From VAZQ01 sp045811525 (lineage in GTDB: Bacteria > Pseudomonadota > Alphaproteobacteria > Rhizobiales > Xanthobacteraceae): DNA of 64,000 bases. The notes below the pieces were generated by a model. The model worked only from the letters and a program-made list of their open reading frames with translations, searched no databases and was not told where the DNA came from. The stretch covers positions 34,660 through 98,659 of the forward strand of contig JBJMTV010000011.1 in NCBI GenBank assembly GCA_045811525.1. Direction: 5' to 3'. Below, one piece after another: positions 8,289 through 15,767 of this stretch. The position numbers were made by a program, and so were the translations under genes. Every line of letters starts with the position of its first letter. Position 1 is the first letter of the stretch.

Positions 8289-8996
8289 ATGAAGACGTGG
8301 GTCGTCGCGGTAATATGCTCGGCGGTGATAGGGGTCGCCACTTCACCCTCTCTTGTACGTGCTCAGCAGAAAACGGTGAAAGCCTGCCAGGATGAATGGC
8401 GAGCGAACAAGGCCGATAATCAGGCCAAGAGCATCACTGAAAAAGCCTACGTCACCCAATGTCGCGCTGAAAGCGGCAGCGCGCGGCCTGCTTCAAGCCC
8501 CGCTGGTACACCTTCATCCTCGGCTCATGCACCGGTGAAGACCGTGAAGGCTTGTCAAGACGAGTGGCGGGCGAACAAGGCGGGATATCAAGCAGCAAAC
8601 ATTTCCGAAAAATCGTATATCGATAAATGCCGTGGAGGGGAGGCCGTTGCGCTGCCGAACACGCCGTCAGCGACACCAACCCCCGCCCCGCCTCCCACAG
8701 CAGCGGCACCGCCCCCAGCTGCAACGCCGGCCGGTCCGGCTCCCGGATCCGCCGTCAAACCTCCTCCAGCCGCCGCGACGGCGCCCACGGGAGTCGATCA
8801 GTTTCAAACAGAAGCCCAGGCGAAGTCCCACTGCCCAGCGGATCTCGTTGTGTGGGTTAATCTTACGTCCAAGATTTATCACTTTGCCGGTCATAGGAGT
8901 TACGGGACCACGAAATCAGGCGCCTACATGTGCGAGAAGGAGGCAACGACCCAGGGATTCCGTGGGTCGAAGACGGAGAAGCGCCCAAGCGCGTGA
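8289..8996 (+). CDS. Exported protein with duplicated Cys-pair repeat and C-terminal sunset-like domain
   Basis: The start MKTWVVAVICSAVIG has GGAG at 8277-8280 and gives a signal peptide ending near VRAQ (235 residues in all). Residues 28-59 and 84-115 are two copies of one unit, KTVKACQDEWRANKA through EKxYxxxCR, each with two cysteines that could form a disulfide. A Pro/Ala linker of about 55 residues follows. The final 60 residues (CPADLVVWVNLTSKIYHFAG, YGTTKSGAYMCEKEA) resemble the small 'sunset' domain seen in exported bacterial proteins. It is likely periplasmic. The repeat unit may be a PsiF-like helix pair. Function unknown. Confidence 0.75.
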   Translation: MKTWVVAVICSAVIGVATSPSLVRAQQKTVKACQDEWRANKADNQAKSITEKAYVTQCRAESGSARPASSPAGTPSSSAHAPVKTVKACQDEWRANKAGYQAANISEKSYIDKCRGGEAVALPNTPSATPTPAPPPTAAAPPPAATPAGPAPGSAVKPPPAAATAPTGVDQFQTEAQAKSHCPADLVVWVNLTSKIYHFAGHRSYGTTKSGAYMCEKEATTQGFRGSKTEKRPSA

Positions 8997-9182
8997 CAGC
9001 TTGTTGAGTAGGGCCGTTTGGGGAGCGCTTCCCCGCGTAACAGCACCGTGGCGGCAAATGACAGCGAGCGCTCTAGCAAACGGAGGCGTACTGCTGCGTG
9101 CGCGTGGTAACCGGCCACACAACGTCCCGACTAGCGTGATAACAGGGCCGGCGCCCTTCGATCCACCAATTCCGCCGCGGCT

Positions 9183-9423
9183 TCATTTGAGTTCCTTATC
9201 AAGCTGTTCCTCCGTTGCAAGCGGTCCCTCCTCAGGAGGAGTTACATCTCTTCCTGGGCTCGCAACATTGATCGTAAATTCGAAAGTCGGAGGATATTCG
9301 TCAGCTTTCAAGATTCCGAGCTCCCGGTACAAAAGCAACAGGGTCTGACTCGCCTTCACGTCGCCTCTTGCCTTTTCCTTTAGCAAGCAGACGTGAGCAA
9401 CGGGAAAGAGTACTTTGCGTCTC
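9183..9423 (-). pseudogene. C-terminal fragment of a DUF5681-like hypothetical protein
   Basis: The open frame KEKARGDVKASQTLLLLYRE and the following acidic tail resemble the C-terminal part of DUF5681 proteins that are common in Bradyrhizobium-type genomes. The 5' part is cut off where similarity to the insertion sequence begins (about 9424). The assignment rests on a short stretch and is tentative. The 186 bases before it (8997-9182) contain no gene. Confidence 0.3.
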
Positions 9424-9645
9424 GATCTGTTCCGTGTAGCGGAAGCGTCGCGCTCGACTCAGCGCGATATTCAGCTGATGGCGCAGATACAGGTTCTCGA
9501 TCTCAAGCCGGCGCTGCGACTTGAAGGGGCCCAGGACCAAAGAAAAGACCAAATGAAGCAAAGCAAACATCACGGTGGAGGATGCGCCGATTCCATCCCA
9601 TGTTGCCAACCCCGCGCCGCGCGGATAGAATTTTCGGGAGGGACA
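9424..9645 (-). mobile_element. Remnant of the 1.09 kb insertion sequence: transposase 5' end
   Basis: The segment repeats the first about 60 codons of the transposase at 2046-3113 (MATWDGIGAS, KSQRRLEIENLYLRHQ), including the terminal repeat at 9625-9645. A one-base loss against the complete copy breaks the frame near 9440, and similarity ends about 9424. The element had inserted into another transposase gene, whose tail follows at 9647. Confidence 0.8.
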
Positions 9646-9646
9646 G

Positions 9647-9781
9647 GCGTACTACAATGAGGTTCGCCCGCATTTGGCCTTGAGAAAAGATGCGCCGCTG
9701 GGTCGGCGAGTTCAACGCTCCGGCGTAATCGTCGCCGTCCCAATCCTCTCCGGACTGCATCACCATTACGTCCCGATATGA
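9647..9781 (+). pseudogene. C-terminal fragment of a second integrase-core transposase
   Basis: Read on the plus strand, the frame gives YYNEVRPHLALRKDAPLGRR then VQRSGVIVAVPILSGLHHHY and a stop at 9779-9781. This is the standard tail of rve-type transposases and is on the opposite strand from the insertion-sequence remnant next to it. Everything before YYNEVRPH has been replaced by the remnant, starting directly after its terminal repeat. Confidence 0.7.
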
Positions 9782-9822
9782 TTTCGGAAGGGACCGGGAC
9801 AGAGCATGGTGCGCCATGTGCT

Positions 9823-11103
9823 TCAGCCCGCTTTCAGGCGCTCTCGTACCAAGGCGATGTGGTCGCGCAACAGATACATCATGCTTGCATACCGTCTCGG
9901 CAGTTTCAGACGGCTTGCCTCACGCTCGAGCTCGTCAAGGCGCGCTTGAATGGTCTCTCCATAATTGCCACGTTCCATGTCGTTCTCCAGGAAACGCAGT
10001 TCACCGTACAGCCGCGCAACTTTCCCGCGCATCAGCGCGTCGTAGAGCGCAGGCACAAATCGGATGATGGGATAGCCGACAGCAACAATTGGAATTACCA
10101 GCACCAGAATTCGTCCCACCAATGAGGCGATCCAGAACGGCAGCTCATGGTGCAGGAACGGACGGCCAGATCGGTAGAACTGCGATGCCTCGTGGCTGAG
10201 CGGAAAGTCGAGCGCTTCTGCTGCCGGGAACCGGCTTGGATGGTGAAGGGCACTTGGCCCTGAATGAATCTGGCTCACTGCCTCAAGGAGGAGGTACTGA
10301 ATTGCGGAGTGCAGCTCTTTGCGCACGATCAAGCTTGCTTTTGACGCCAACAGGGGCACGTCGGAGGGAGGAAGCTTCTTGGCGAGATCACCTACTCCGG
10401 CCGGCAACACGAGCTTGCTCAGATAGGGAAGGAGTGCGACGTAGGCATCGGCGCGTGGAAAGCTCGAGAGCCCAATCTCCTCATGTGCGATCAGCTGCTG
10501 TACCGCCGGAGCGTCCCACGACGACATTATGAAGGCCACGTCAATGAGGCCGGCCAGCAGCTGATCAGCAGCTTGCTGGGGACCGAGGGCCAACAGCTCG
10601 GCAGGTAGATGTTCAGCCTCGTTACGTCGGAGAACCTCGACGGCGATCAGGCGTCCGCCGCTGCCTTCTGGTCCAATGGAGACGCGACGTCCCTTTAACC
10701 CCGCGAAGGTCGAAGCTGCGGCCAGTTCGGAGAGCTCCTGCCGATAGAACACCCATAGGGGCTCGTAAAACAGCGTGCCCAACGACTCGAGATCAAACTG
10801 ATCTTTACTGGTCGCGACGCCGCTCTGCAGGAAGGCGACGGTCACGCGCGATTGGGAGTCGTGCAGCAGGCGAAGGTTCTCCACCGCCCCAGCCGTCGTC
10901 ACGAGCGTTAGGCGAACCCCTTCACGGGCCAGTGCTGCTTGGTACCTCTTCCCGGCTTGATGGTAGGCACCGCCCTCCGGCCCGGTTGCCATTACAATTT
11001 CGCCGGGAGGCATGGTCCAAAAAAGAGCAATAGCAGCACACCCCATGACCACCGCGACAACGGCGGTGATGCTTGCGAAGGGATTTTCTCTCAACGGCTG
11101 CAT
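9823..11103 (-). CDS. TAXI-family TRAP transporter solute receptor, membrane-attached form
   Basis: This 426-residue protein starts with an uncleaved-looking membrane helix (residues about 12-32). It continues into a TAXI-type binding fold (EIVMATGPEGGAYHQAGKRY; LKGRRVSIGPEGSGGRLIA; AADQLLAGLIDVAFIMSSWD). A second membrane helix (ILVLVIPIVAVGYPIIRF, about residue 345) and a C-terminal coiled-coil-like tail follow. TAXI proteins bind small organic anions for TRAP carriers, but this longer two-helix form lacks an adjacent DctQM-type permease. It may act as a membrane-held sensor or receptor. The gene sits between remnants of the same insertion sequence (9424-9645 and 11188-11469), suggesting it travelled with them. 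Confidence 0.8.
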   Translation of the reverse strand: MQPLRENPFASITAVVAVVMGCAAIALFWTMPPGEIVMATGPEGGAYHQAGKRYQAALAREGVRLTLVTTAGAVENLRLLHDSQSRVTVAFLQSGVATSKDQFDLESLGTLFYEPLWVFYRQELSELAAASTFAGLKGRRVSIGPEGSGGRLIAVEVLRRNEAEHLPAELLALGPQQAADQLLAGLIDVAFIMSSWDAPAVQQLIAHEEIGLSSFPRADAYVALLPYLSKLVLPAGVGDLAKKLPPSDVPLLASKASLIVRKELHSAIQYLLLEAVSQIHSGPSALHHPSRFPAAEALDFPLSHEASQFYRSGRPFLHHELPFWIASLVGRILVLVIPIVAVGYPIIRFVPALYDALMRGKVARLYGELRFLENDMERGNYGETIQARLDELEREASRLKLPRRYASMMYLLRDHIALVRERLKAG

Positions 11104-11187
11104 TGATCATTGGGAGAGGCGCGACCTCTCGACCTCAAGTCCTCAGTGGCGCGGCTGCTCACGCTCTGCTTATGCGGAAAGCACCTT

Positions 11188-11469
11188 TGCTTCCCGAAAA
11201 CTAGATCGGAGCATAACAGTGGTGCAGTCCGGATAGGATAGGTGTGCTGACGATGGTACCAGATCGTTGTGCCGGGCGGGGCAGGGGAGTATCCTTGTCC
11301 AATCCCAGATGCGTGCGCGTCTCGTTGTAGTAACGGAAGTACGATCTCAGAAGCTGCCACAGGTGCCATTCGCCAAACATCAGAACATCAACGAGGCACT
11401 CGCGGCGGAGCGTGCCGATGAGCCGTTCCACATAGGGATTTTGCCTAGGCGATCTCGGTGCAGTCGGGC
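11188..11469 (-). mobile_element. Remnant of the 1.09 kb insertion sequence: transposase 3' end
   Basis: The segment matches the last about 85 codons of the transposase at 2046-3113, from PRSPRQNPYVERLIG (with the catalytic Glu) to the natural C-terminus STPILSGLHHCYAPI. It includes a terminal repeat near 11188-11206 (TGCTTCCCGAAAACTAGAT). Similarity breaks at about 11469. The next 190 bases, to the stop of the HlyD gene at 11658, hold nothing I can identify. Confidence 0.8.
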
Positions 11470-11657
11470 GGTGTGCCTGTCGTAAATCTCATCCGTTGGC
11501 GCGAGACGGCGAATCGGGCGATGCTCGCGCCCGATGTTGGATGGCCTCAGATTGATTTGGTACCAGCACAACAGAGCTATGCAGAAACTCACCCATGGAT
11601 GCCGCGGGCGCCAGCGAAATACCGAGATAAACCTGTCCGGAATTGACGTCGGAAACG

Positions 11658-12890
11658 TCAATGCCCGCTGAACACGAGCGTTTGGAACGGCAGCACCAGG
11701 GCTTGCAGTCGCAGAATGAGCGCATGCACGAGGCCCAGCGCGTCGACGACGTGGAGACCGACCCCCTTGAGGAACCCGGTTTCCTTTGCGACGATCACGT
11801 CGTGGTTGTTGGAGTAGGCGTTGGCGATGCAGCTGCTGCCGGCGGTGACACTCTCAAGCCCGCCTTCATAGAGCGGCTCGAGCTGCACGAGCAGCGTTCC
11901 GGGCTTAACGACCTGCTGCGCGTCGACCAATTGTTCGCCGCCGCGAAACTGGCCGGCAGCGATGAAATCCTGCACCGCTGTGACCACCATCGGAATGATT
12001 TTCCAGGGCGCTGAGACGCATGTGACCTCGGCGATCATGCCGACCTTCATGACCTGTGCTTCGATCTGTCCAAAACCGCCAAACAGCGTCCGTTGACCGG
12101 CACCCTCCGGAATGAGCACGCCGGCCGGCCGCATGAATGGATTGACGATGTCTCCGACCCTGAGCGCAAACTGCTCCACCCGTCCGTTCACTCCGGCGCG
12201 CACGACTGTCTTTGACAAGTCCACTTCCGCCTCGGCCAGTGCAGCTTCGGCGCTCGCCTTCTGCGCCGGTAGAAGCGACCTTATGCGTTCCTCGATCCCT
12301 TGTTTACCCGCGGCGGCAGCAGCGATCGCAGCCAATTGGCCCTCAGCTCGGACCTTAAGCCGTTCAATCTCGCGGAACGCAACGTTGCCGGGATTGCGTC
12401 GCTGCAGCTCCTGCTTTGTCTCCAGCTCGTCGAGCGTCTGCTGGTGATTGCTCCTGGCCTCTTGAATCTGACTTTCGGCTTTCAGCACGTCTGACTGCGC
12501 CACAATCATCTCCGCCTCCACTTCAGCAATCTTGCGGCGAGCGGATTCTACAGCAGCCTCTTGCTTGGCGCTGTCCAATCTGAAGATCGGCGCACCTTTG
12601 GTGATGGGACCGGTGAGGCCGACATACACTTCCGCAACGCGGCCATTTGCCTCGGGAACGATGGGGACAGTTCGGAAGAAAAGCATGACGTTGCTGGTGG
12701 AGGGATGGTTGTAGAAGATCACGGTTATCAGGCAGACGGTGAGAATGAGACAGCCGCTTATGCCCCATCTCAACTCGAACCATACCGAATACAAGGTTAT
12801 TTCTTTGCCGAACCGTTTTCCCTGCACATAGCGACGATAAAGGTAATCCGGGAGGATTGTGAGCAGCGAGCAAAGAAGAACCTCAACCAT
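11658..12890 (-). CDS. HlyD-family membrane fusion (adaptor) protein
   Basis: This 410-residue protein has a cytoplasmic N-terminus, one membrane helix (about residues 48-65) and a lipoyl half-motif (PEANGRVAEVYVGLTGPITK). A long coiled-coil hairpin follows (about 105-225, rich in AEVEAE and QIQEARSN) and then the second lipoyl/beta-barrel part (KTVVRAGVNGRVEQFALRVG). This is the layout of periplasmic adaptors for ABC, RND or MFS exporters. Its start overlaps the end of the upstream membrane-protein gene by eight bases, so the two are coupled. No exporter pump or outer-membrane channel lies next to it. Confidence 0.85.
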   Translation of the reverse strand: MVEVLLCSLLTILPDYLYRRYVQGKRFGKEITLYSVWFELRWGISGCLILTVCLITVIFYNHPSTSNVMLFFRTVPIVPEANGRVAEVYVGLTGPITKGAPIFRLDSAKQEAAVESARRKIAEVEAEMIVAQSDVLKAESQIQEARSNHQQTLDELETKQELQRRNPGNVAFREIERLKVRAEGQLAAIAAAAAGKQGIEERIRSLLPAQKASAEAALAEAEVDLSKTVVRAGVNGRVEQFALRVGDIVNPFMRPAGVLIPEGAGQRTLFGGFGQIEAQVMKVGMIAEVTCVSAPWKIIPMVVTAVQDFIAAGQFRGGEQLVDAQQVVKPGTLLVQLEPLYEGGLESVTAGSSCIANAYSNNHDVIVAKETGFLKGVGLHVVDALGLVHALILRLQALVLPFQTLVFSGH

Positions 12891-13398
12891 GCAGGAATTC
12901 CTTCTTACTCGCGATAACCAGCTCCGGTTTGCCCGCCGGTATCATGCCATCGGCGCTCTGCCTGACCGCCTCGCTGGTTTGCATCGGCTGACGTGTCGCA
13001 ATCTCGCTCGGCAGGACCGTTTGCGATGGCGCATCCTGCGGCATGTCGACCGGGTTGATGCCGGCCATCTTCTCGGCCGATCCTGCAATACGATTGAGCG
13101 GAGTACCGAAGTCCGGCAGATCGATCAGCGCGAGCAGCAAGGCGGCAATCCAGAAGATGTGCATGTGTGTAAACAGGGCGATGAGGCCCAACACCGCGAC
13201 GATCTCGAATTGAAACTTGTGCCCTTTGTGCGCCATCCGCTCGGGCAGAGAGTGGATCCGAAGAAACAAGATGCCGAAACCGAGAACACCGAGCAGCAGG
13301 ATCACTGCCATGACCACCATCAACGTGTCGGTTTCCCCGGGCGCGGTGATGAACGACGGCAGGCCGTGAGAAGCGGCCGGATGAAGAGGCTGAGCCAT
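12883..13398 (-). CDS. Membrane protein coupled to the HlyD adaptor gene
   Basis: This 171-residue protein has two clear membrane segments (about residues 25-47, VVMAVILLLGVLGFGILFL, and 66-91, IVAVLGLIALFTHMHIFWIA), then a soluble tail of about 75 residues. AGAAGGAT lies just upstream of the ATG. I do not recognise a named family; similar small proteins accompany HlyD-type genes in related genomes, which suggests a shared transport role. The gene order (membrane protein then adaptor, overlapping) points to one operon, probably driven from the 13399-13778 region, where an FNR-like box lies 142 bases upstream. Confidence 0.7.
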   Translation of the reverse strand: MAQPLHPAASHGLPSFITAPGETDTLMVVMAVILLLGVLGFGILFLRIHSLPERMAHKGHKFQFEIVAVLGLIALFTHMHIFWIAALLLALIDLPDFGTPLNRIAGSAEKMAGINPVDMPQDAPSQTVLPSEIATRQPMQTSEAVRQSADGMIPAGKPELVIASKKEFLHG

Positions 13399-13539
13399 AG
13401 ACTATCCTTCTAAAACAACCTCGCTGGGCGCAAGTGGCCCATTTCATTCGTCAAGAAAAAACAACGTGTAGCTCATCTCGTGAGGGCTCCTGGAAGGACC
13501 GAAACGCGAGGAGCGCAGCAGGTTCAATGATCTCGGTCA

Positions 13540-13553
13540 TTGATATATGTCAG
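13540..13553. promoter_or_regulatory. FNR-like box TTGAT-ATAT-GTCAG
   Basis: One half site is perfect and the other matches at three of five positions. Its reverse complement, CTGACATATATCAA, is nearly identical to the box at 13712-13725. It lies 142 bases upstream of the 13398 start. The surrounding intergenic stretch 13399-13778 holds no gene. Confidence 0.35.
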
Positions 13554-13711
13554 AGCTGGGTCTCCCGTCGTAAAATTATTAGAGACCGCCTTCTGTGGTG
13601 TGAGTGGTGCCCACGCACTAGAGCGGCCCAGCGCACAGCGCCGAACGGTTGCATCATCCGGCACTGGTCTCACGTTGAGGCGACCGGCTACCCGTATGGC
13701 CGCTCATCTTC

Positions 13712-13725
13712 GTGACATATATCAA
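13712..13725. promoter_or_regulatory. FNR/FixK-like box GTGAC-ATAT-ATCAA
   Basis: One half site is perfect and the other is one base away from TTGAC. It lies 54 bases upstream of the DUF2092 start, a plausible activator position. Confidence 0.45.
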
Positions 13726-13778
13726 CGACGGCGCTCGCACTCTTGCATAGAGCCATGACGGGCAGAGTGGAGGAGCAG

Positions 13779-14579
13779 ATGCATTTCGCAACTCGGAAAG
13801 CCGCTACAAGCGTGAACACTTGGGCAATCGTTCTCGCTTTGTCAACGACAGTTGGTTTGGGAAGTACCTACGAGACGCGAGCCGATGAGGCGCAAGCGAA
13901 GACCTTGCTCAAGGCGATGTCGGATTATCTTGCCGCGCAAACCGCTATATCGATGGACTACGACTCGAGTCTTGAGGTTGTCACCAAGGAAAACCAGAAA
14001 TTGAGTTTGGCCAGTTCCGGCACGGTCATACTCAATCGTCCTGGCAAGCTTCGCGCGACACGAATGGGCGGATTTGCCAATGTTGAGTTGGTATTTGACG
14101 GAAAAATGCTGACTTTGCTTCGCCGGGATGAAAACATATACGCCCAGGTGGACGCGCCGGCTACCATCGACCTGCTGGTGGACGAGCTACGCGACAAGTA
14201 TCGCCGCCCTGTACCTGCCGCCGATCTATTGATGGCCGACCCGTATGATCAGCTTATGCCCTTGGTTGTGAACACGAAAGATCTTGGAAGCGGCGTGATC
14301 GGTGGCGTTGAGTGCGATCATCTGGCATTTCGCACCGAAGAGGTGGATTGGCAAATCTGGATTGCGCAGGGAAGCCGGCCTTATCCCTGTCGCTATATCA
14401 TCACCAGCACCAAGGTAGCGGGATCGCCGCAGTACACCATCGACGTGCGAGCCTTTAAAGCCGGCGACGAGGTTGCGGCTCAGAATTTTGCGCTTCAGGT
14501 TCCTGCGGGTGCGAGGAAAGTGACGCCCTCAGAAGTGCCCGAGATGGACGAACTGCCTGACGCGTTCGCGGCAAAGTAA
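13779..14579 (+). CDS. DUF2092 periplasmic protein
   Basis: The mature part matches DUF2092: an N-terminal helix (AKTLLKAMSDYLAAQTAIS), a beta-rich core resembling LolA-type lipoprotein carriers (ASSGTVILNRPGKLRATRMG; FDGKMLTLL), and the conserved YPCRYIIT segment. A signal-like hydrophobic stretch ends near TRADE. The ATG at 13779 is preferred because GGAGGAG lies just upstream (gap of three bases); an earlier ATG at 13743 or 13755 is possible. The protein may bind lipids in the periplasm, but no function is proven. A small secreted protein follows 19 bases later and an FNR-like box lies upstream. Confidence 0.8.
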   Translation: MHFATRKAATSVNTWAIVLALSTTVGLGSTYETRADEAQAKTLLKAMSDYLAAQTAISMDYDSSLEVVTKENQKLSLASSGTVILNRPGKLRATRMGGFANVELVFDGKMLTLLRRDENIYAQVDAPATIDLLVDELRDKYRRPVPAADLLMADPYDQLMPLVVNTKDLGSGVIGGVECDHLAFRTEEVDWQIWIAQGSRPYPCRYIITSTKVAGSPQYTIDVRAFKAGDEVAAQNFALQVPAGARKVTPSEVPEMDELPDAFAAK

Positions 14580-14598
14580 GGGAAGGGAGCACAGTACC

Positions 14599-14805
14599 AT
14601 GGTCCAGCGCATTGGAATTCTCGTGATTGCTACGATCGTCGTCATCGTGTGCTTGCAGGTTAGCGCGCGCTTTTCTGCTCCGGCTGTGTACAGCTTCGTC
14701 TCAACTGCGGAGGCCAGAGTTGGCCGCCCCATGACACCGGCGAGCGTTGCTGGGGTCGCGCGCAGGACGGTCAGGCGGTGTGCAGCGGGCGTGTACTATT
14801 GCTGA
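14599..14805 (+). CDS. Small exported partner of the DUF2092 gene
   Basis: This 68-residue protein has a signal or anchor helix (IGILVIATIVVIVCLQV) and a short basic tail, RPMTPASVAGVARRTVRR then a VYYC end. I know similar small genes with the MTPxSVAGVARRTxRR pattern beside DUF2092 genes in rhizobia-like genomes. GGGAG lies about 12 bases upstream and the gap to the DUF2092 stop is 19 bases, so the two are probably one operon. Function unknown. Confidence 0.6.
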   Translation: MVQRIGILVIATIVVIVCLQVSARFSAPAVYSFVSTAEARVGRPMTPASVAGVARRTVRRCAAGVYYC

Positions 14806-14831
14806 GTAGCTCGTTGCTGCGGGTCGTGTGC

Positions 14832-14861
14832 CCCTGCCGATGTCGACGGTGACCGGCAGGG
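14832..14861 (+). terminator. Possible terminator after the DUF2092 operon
   Basis: An eight-pair stem, CCCTGCCG (14832-14839) with CGGCAGGG (14854-14861), has a 14-base loop. No T tract follows, so it is only a candidate. The rest of 14806-15120 shows no gene. Confidence 0.35.
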
Positions 14862-15120
14862 TCGTTGCTGGGCGCCATTCTTAGACTTGGCCGCCAGCTG
14901 CCGCGATCACCATCGAGGGCGTTCAGCGCATCGGCTACTCACAATCAGTAAAGCTTGGCTGCCGCGCGTCCGCTTTTGGGCACGATGCCCACGCAGCATG
15001 ATCACACTCTCAAATGTGCCAGCCGGCATGCACCCGGCGTGGGTCACCACGCCGGTTGAGGCACTCCTGCACCAGGTCTCGCGGCCTGCTGCTGCCCTAT
15101 CTTTCTCTCTCCAAAACGAG

Positions 15121-15594
15121 CTATCCCGGAAACTGGTGCGCGTTCTTGGCCAGCTCCGGCGATACGTATGGCAGGTCGGACAGCACGGAATCGACTGCGT
15201 CGAGCAGATCCGTGGCAATCGAACGTTTAATGATAAAGGCATGAGCCCCGGCCTCGAGCACGGAACGGCTCACACTCAATTCGTCGTGCACGCTGATAAC
15301 GATCACCTTGATGGCGGGAAAATCCCGTCGGAATCGACGGATCAACTCGAGACCATTGCGGCCCGGTAACGCAAGATCGATAACGGCGACATCGCTGTGC
15401 AGTCGGCTGGCACTCTCGAATAGCGAGACTTCGTCCGCCACCATGACCACCGCGGCGAATACGGTCGCGAGCAAACCACGTGTACCTTCAGACAAACCGA
15501 GGTGCGCCTCGGCGAGGAGCACGCAACCTGATTTTTGAGGAAGGTCGTGGGTGCGGGGCATCTTCACTTGATCCGGCAACGAGAGCGCCGCCAT
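15121..15594 (-). CDS. Stand-alone response-regulator receiver protein
   Basis: This 157-residue protein is a single receiver domain with no output domain. The likely phosphorylated Asp is D73 in VIDLALPG, the switch Ser is in VIVISVHD, and the conserved Lys is K123 in FIIKRS. The usual acidic pair near the N-terminus is replaced (LAEAHLG), so metal binding may be weakened. Such proteins act by protein contact, for example as phosphate sinks or as adaptors for other kinases. It is divergent from the histidine-kinase gene at 15768, with about 170 bases between. The start is uncertain (ATG at 15594 or 15561). Confidence 0.75.
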   Translation of the reverse strand: MAALSLPDQVKMPRTHDLPQKSGCVLLAEAHLGLSEGTRGLLATVFAAVVMVADEVSLFESASRLHSDVAVIDLALPGRNGLELIRRFRRDFPAIKVIVISVHDELSVSRSVLEAGAHAFIIKRSIATDLLDAVDSVLSDLPYVSPELAKNAHQFPG

Positions 15595-15767
15595 GCGACT
15601 ACGACACTATATCGCGCAACACGATCGCGTGATCCGTAAACTTGCGGGGTACCTGCAGGAAGAACTACTTGCGCGGTAATCGGGGCTTTCTACCGCCAAG
15701 ACGCTTGCCGCTATCGCTTCGCTGAGAAGCTGTCCCCAGGCTGAGAAGATATGTTAGGTTCCAGACA

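Noticed and set aside
9424..11469. The two insertion-sequence remnants as halves of one element split by the TAXI gene
   Set aside because: For one split minus-strand element the transposase start should lie to the right of its end. Here the start is on the left, so they are two separate copies.
11489..11725. 78-residue minus-strand frame downstream of the HlyD gene
   Set aside because: It overlaps the HlyD 3' end, has no ribosome site and no recognisable family, and borders an insertion-sequence remnant.
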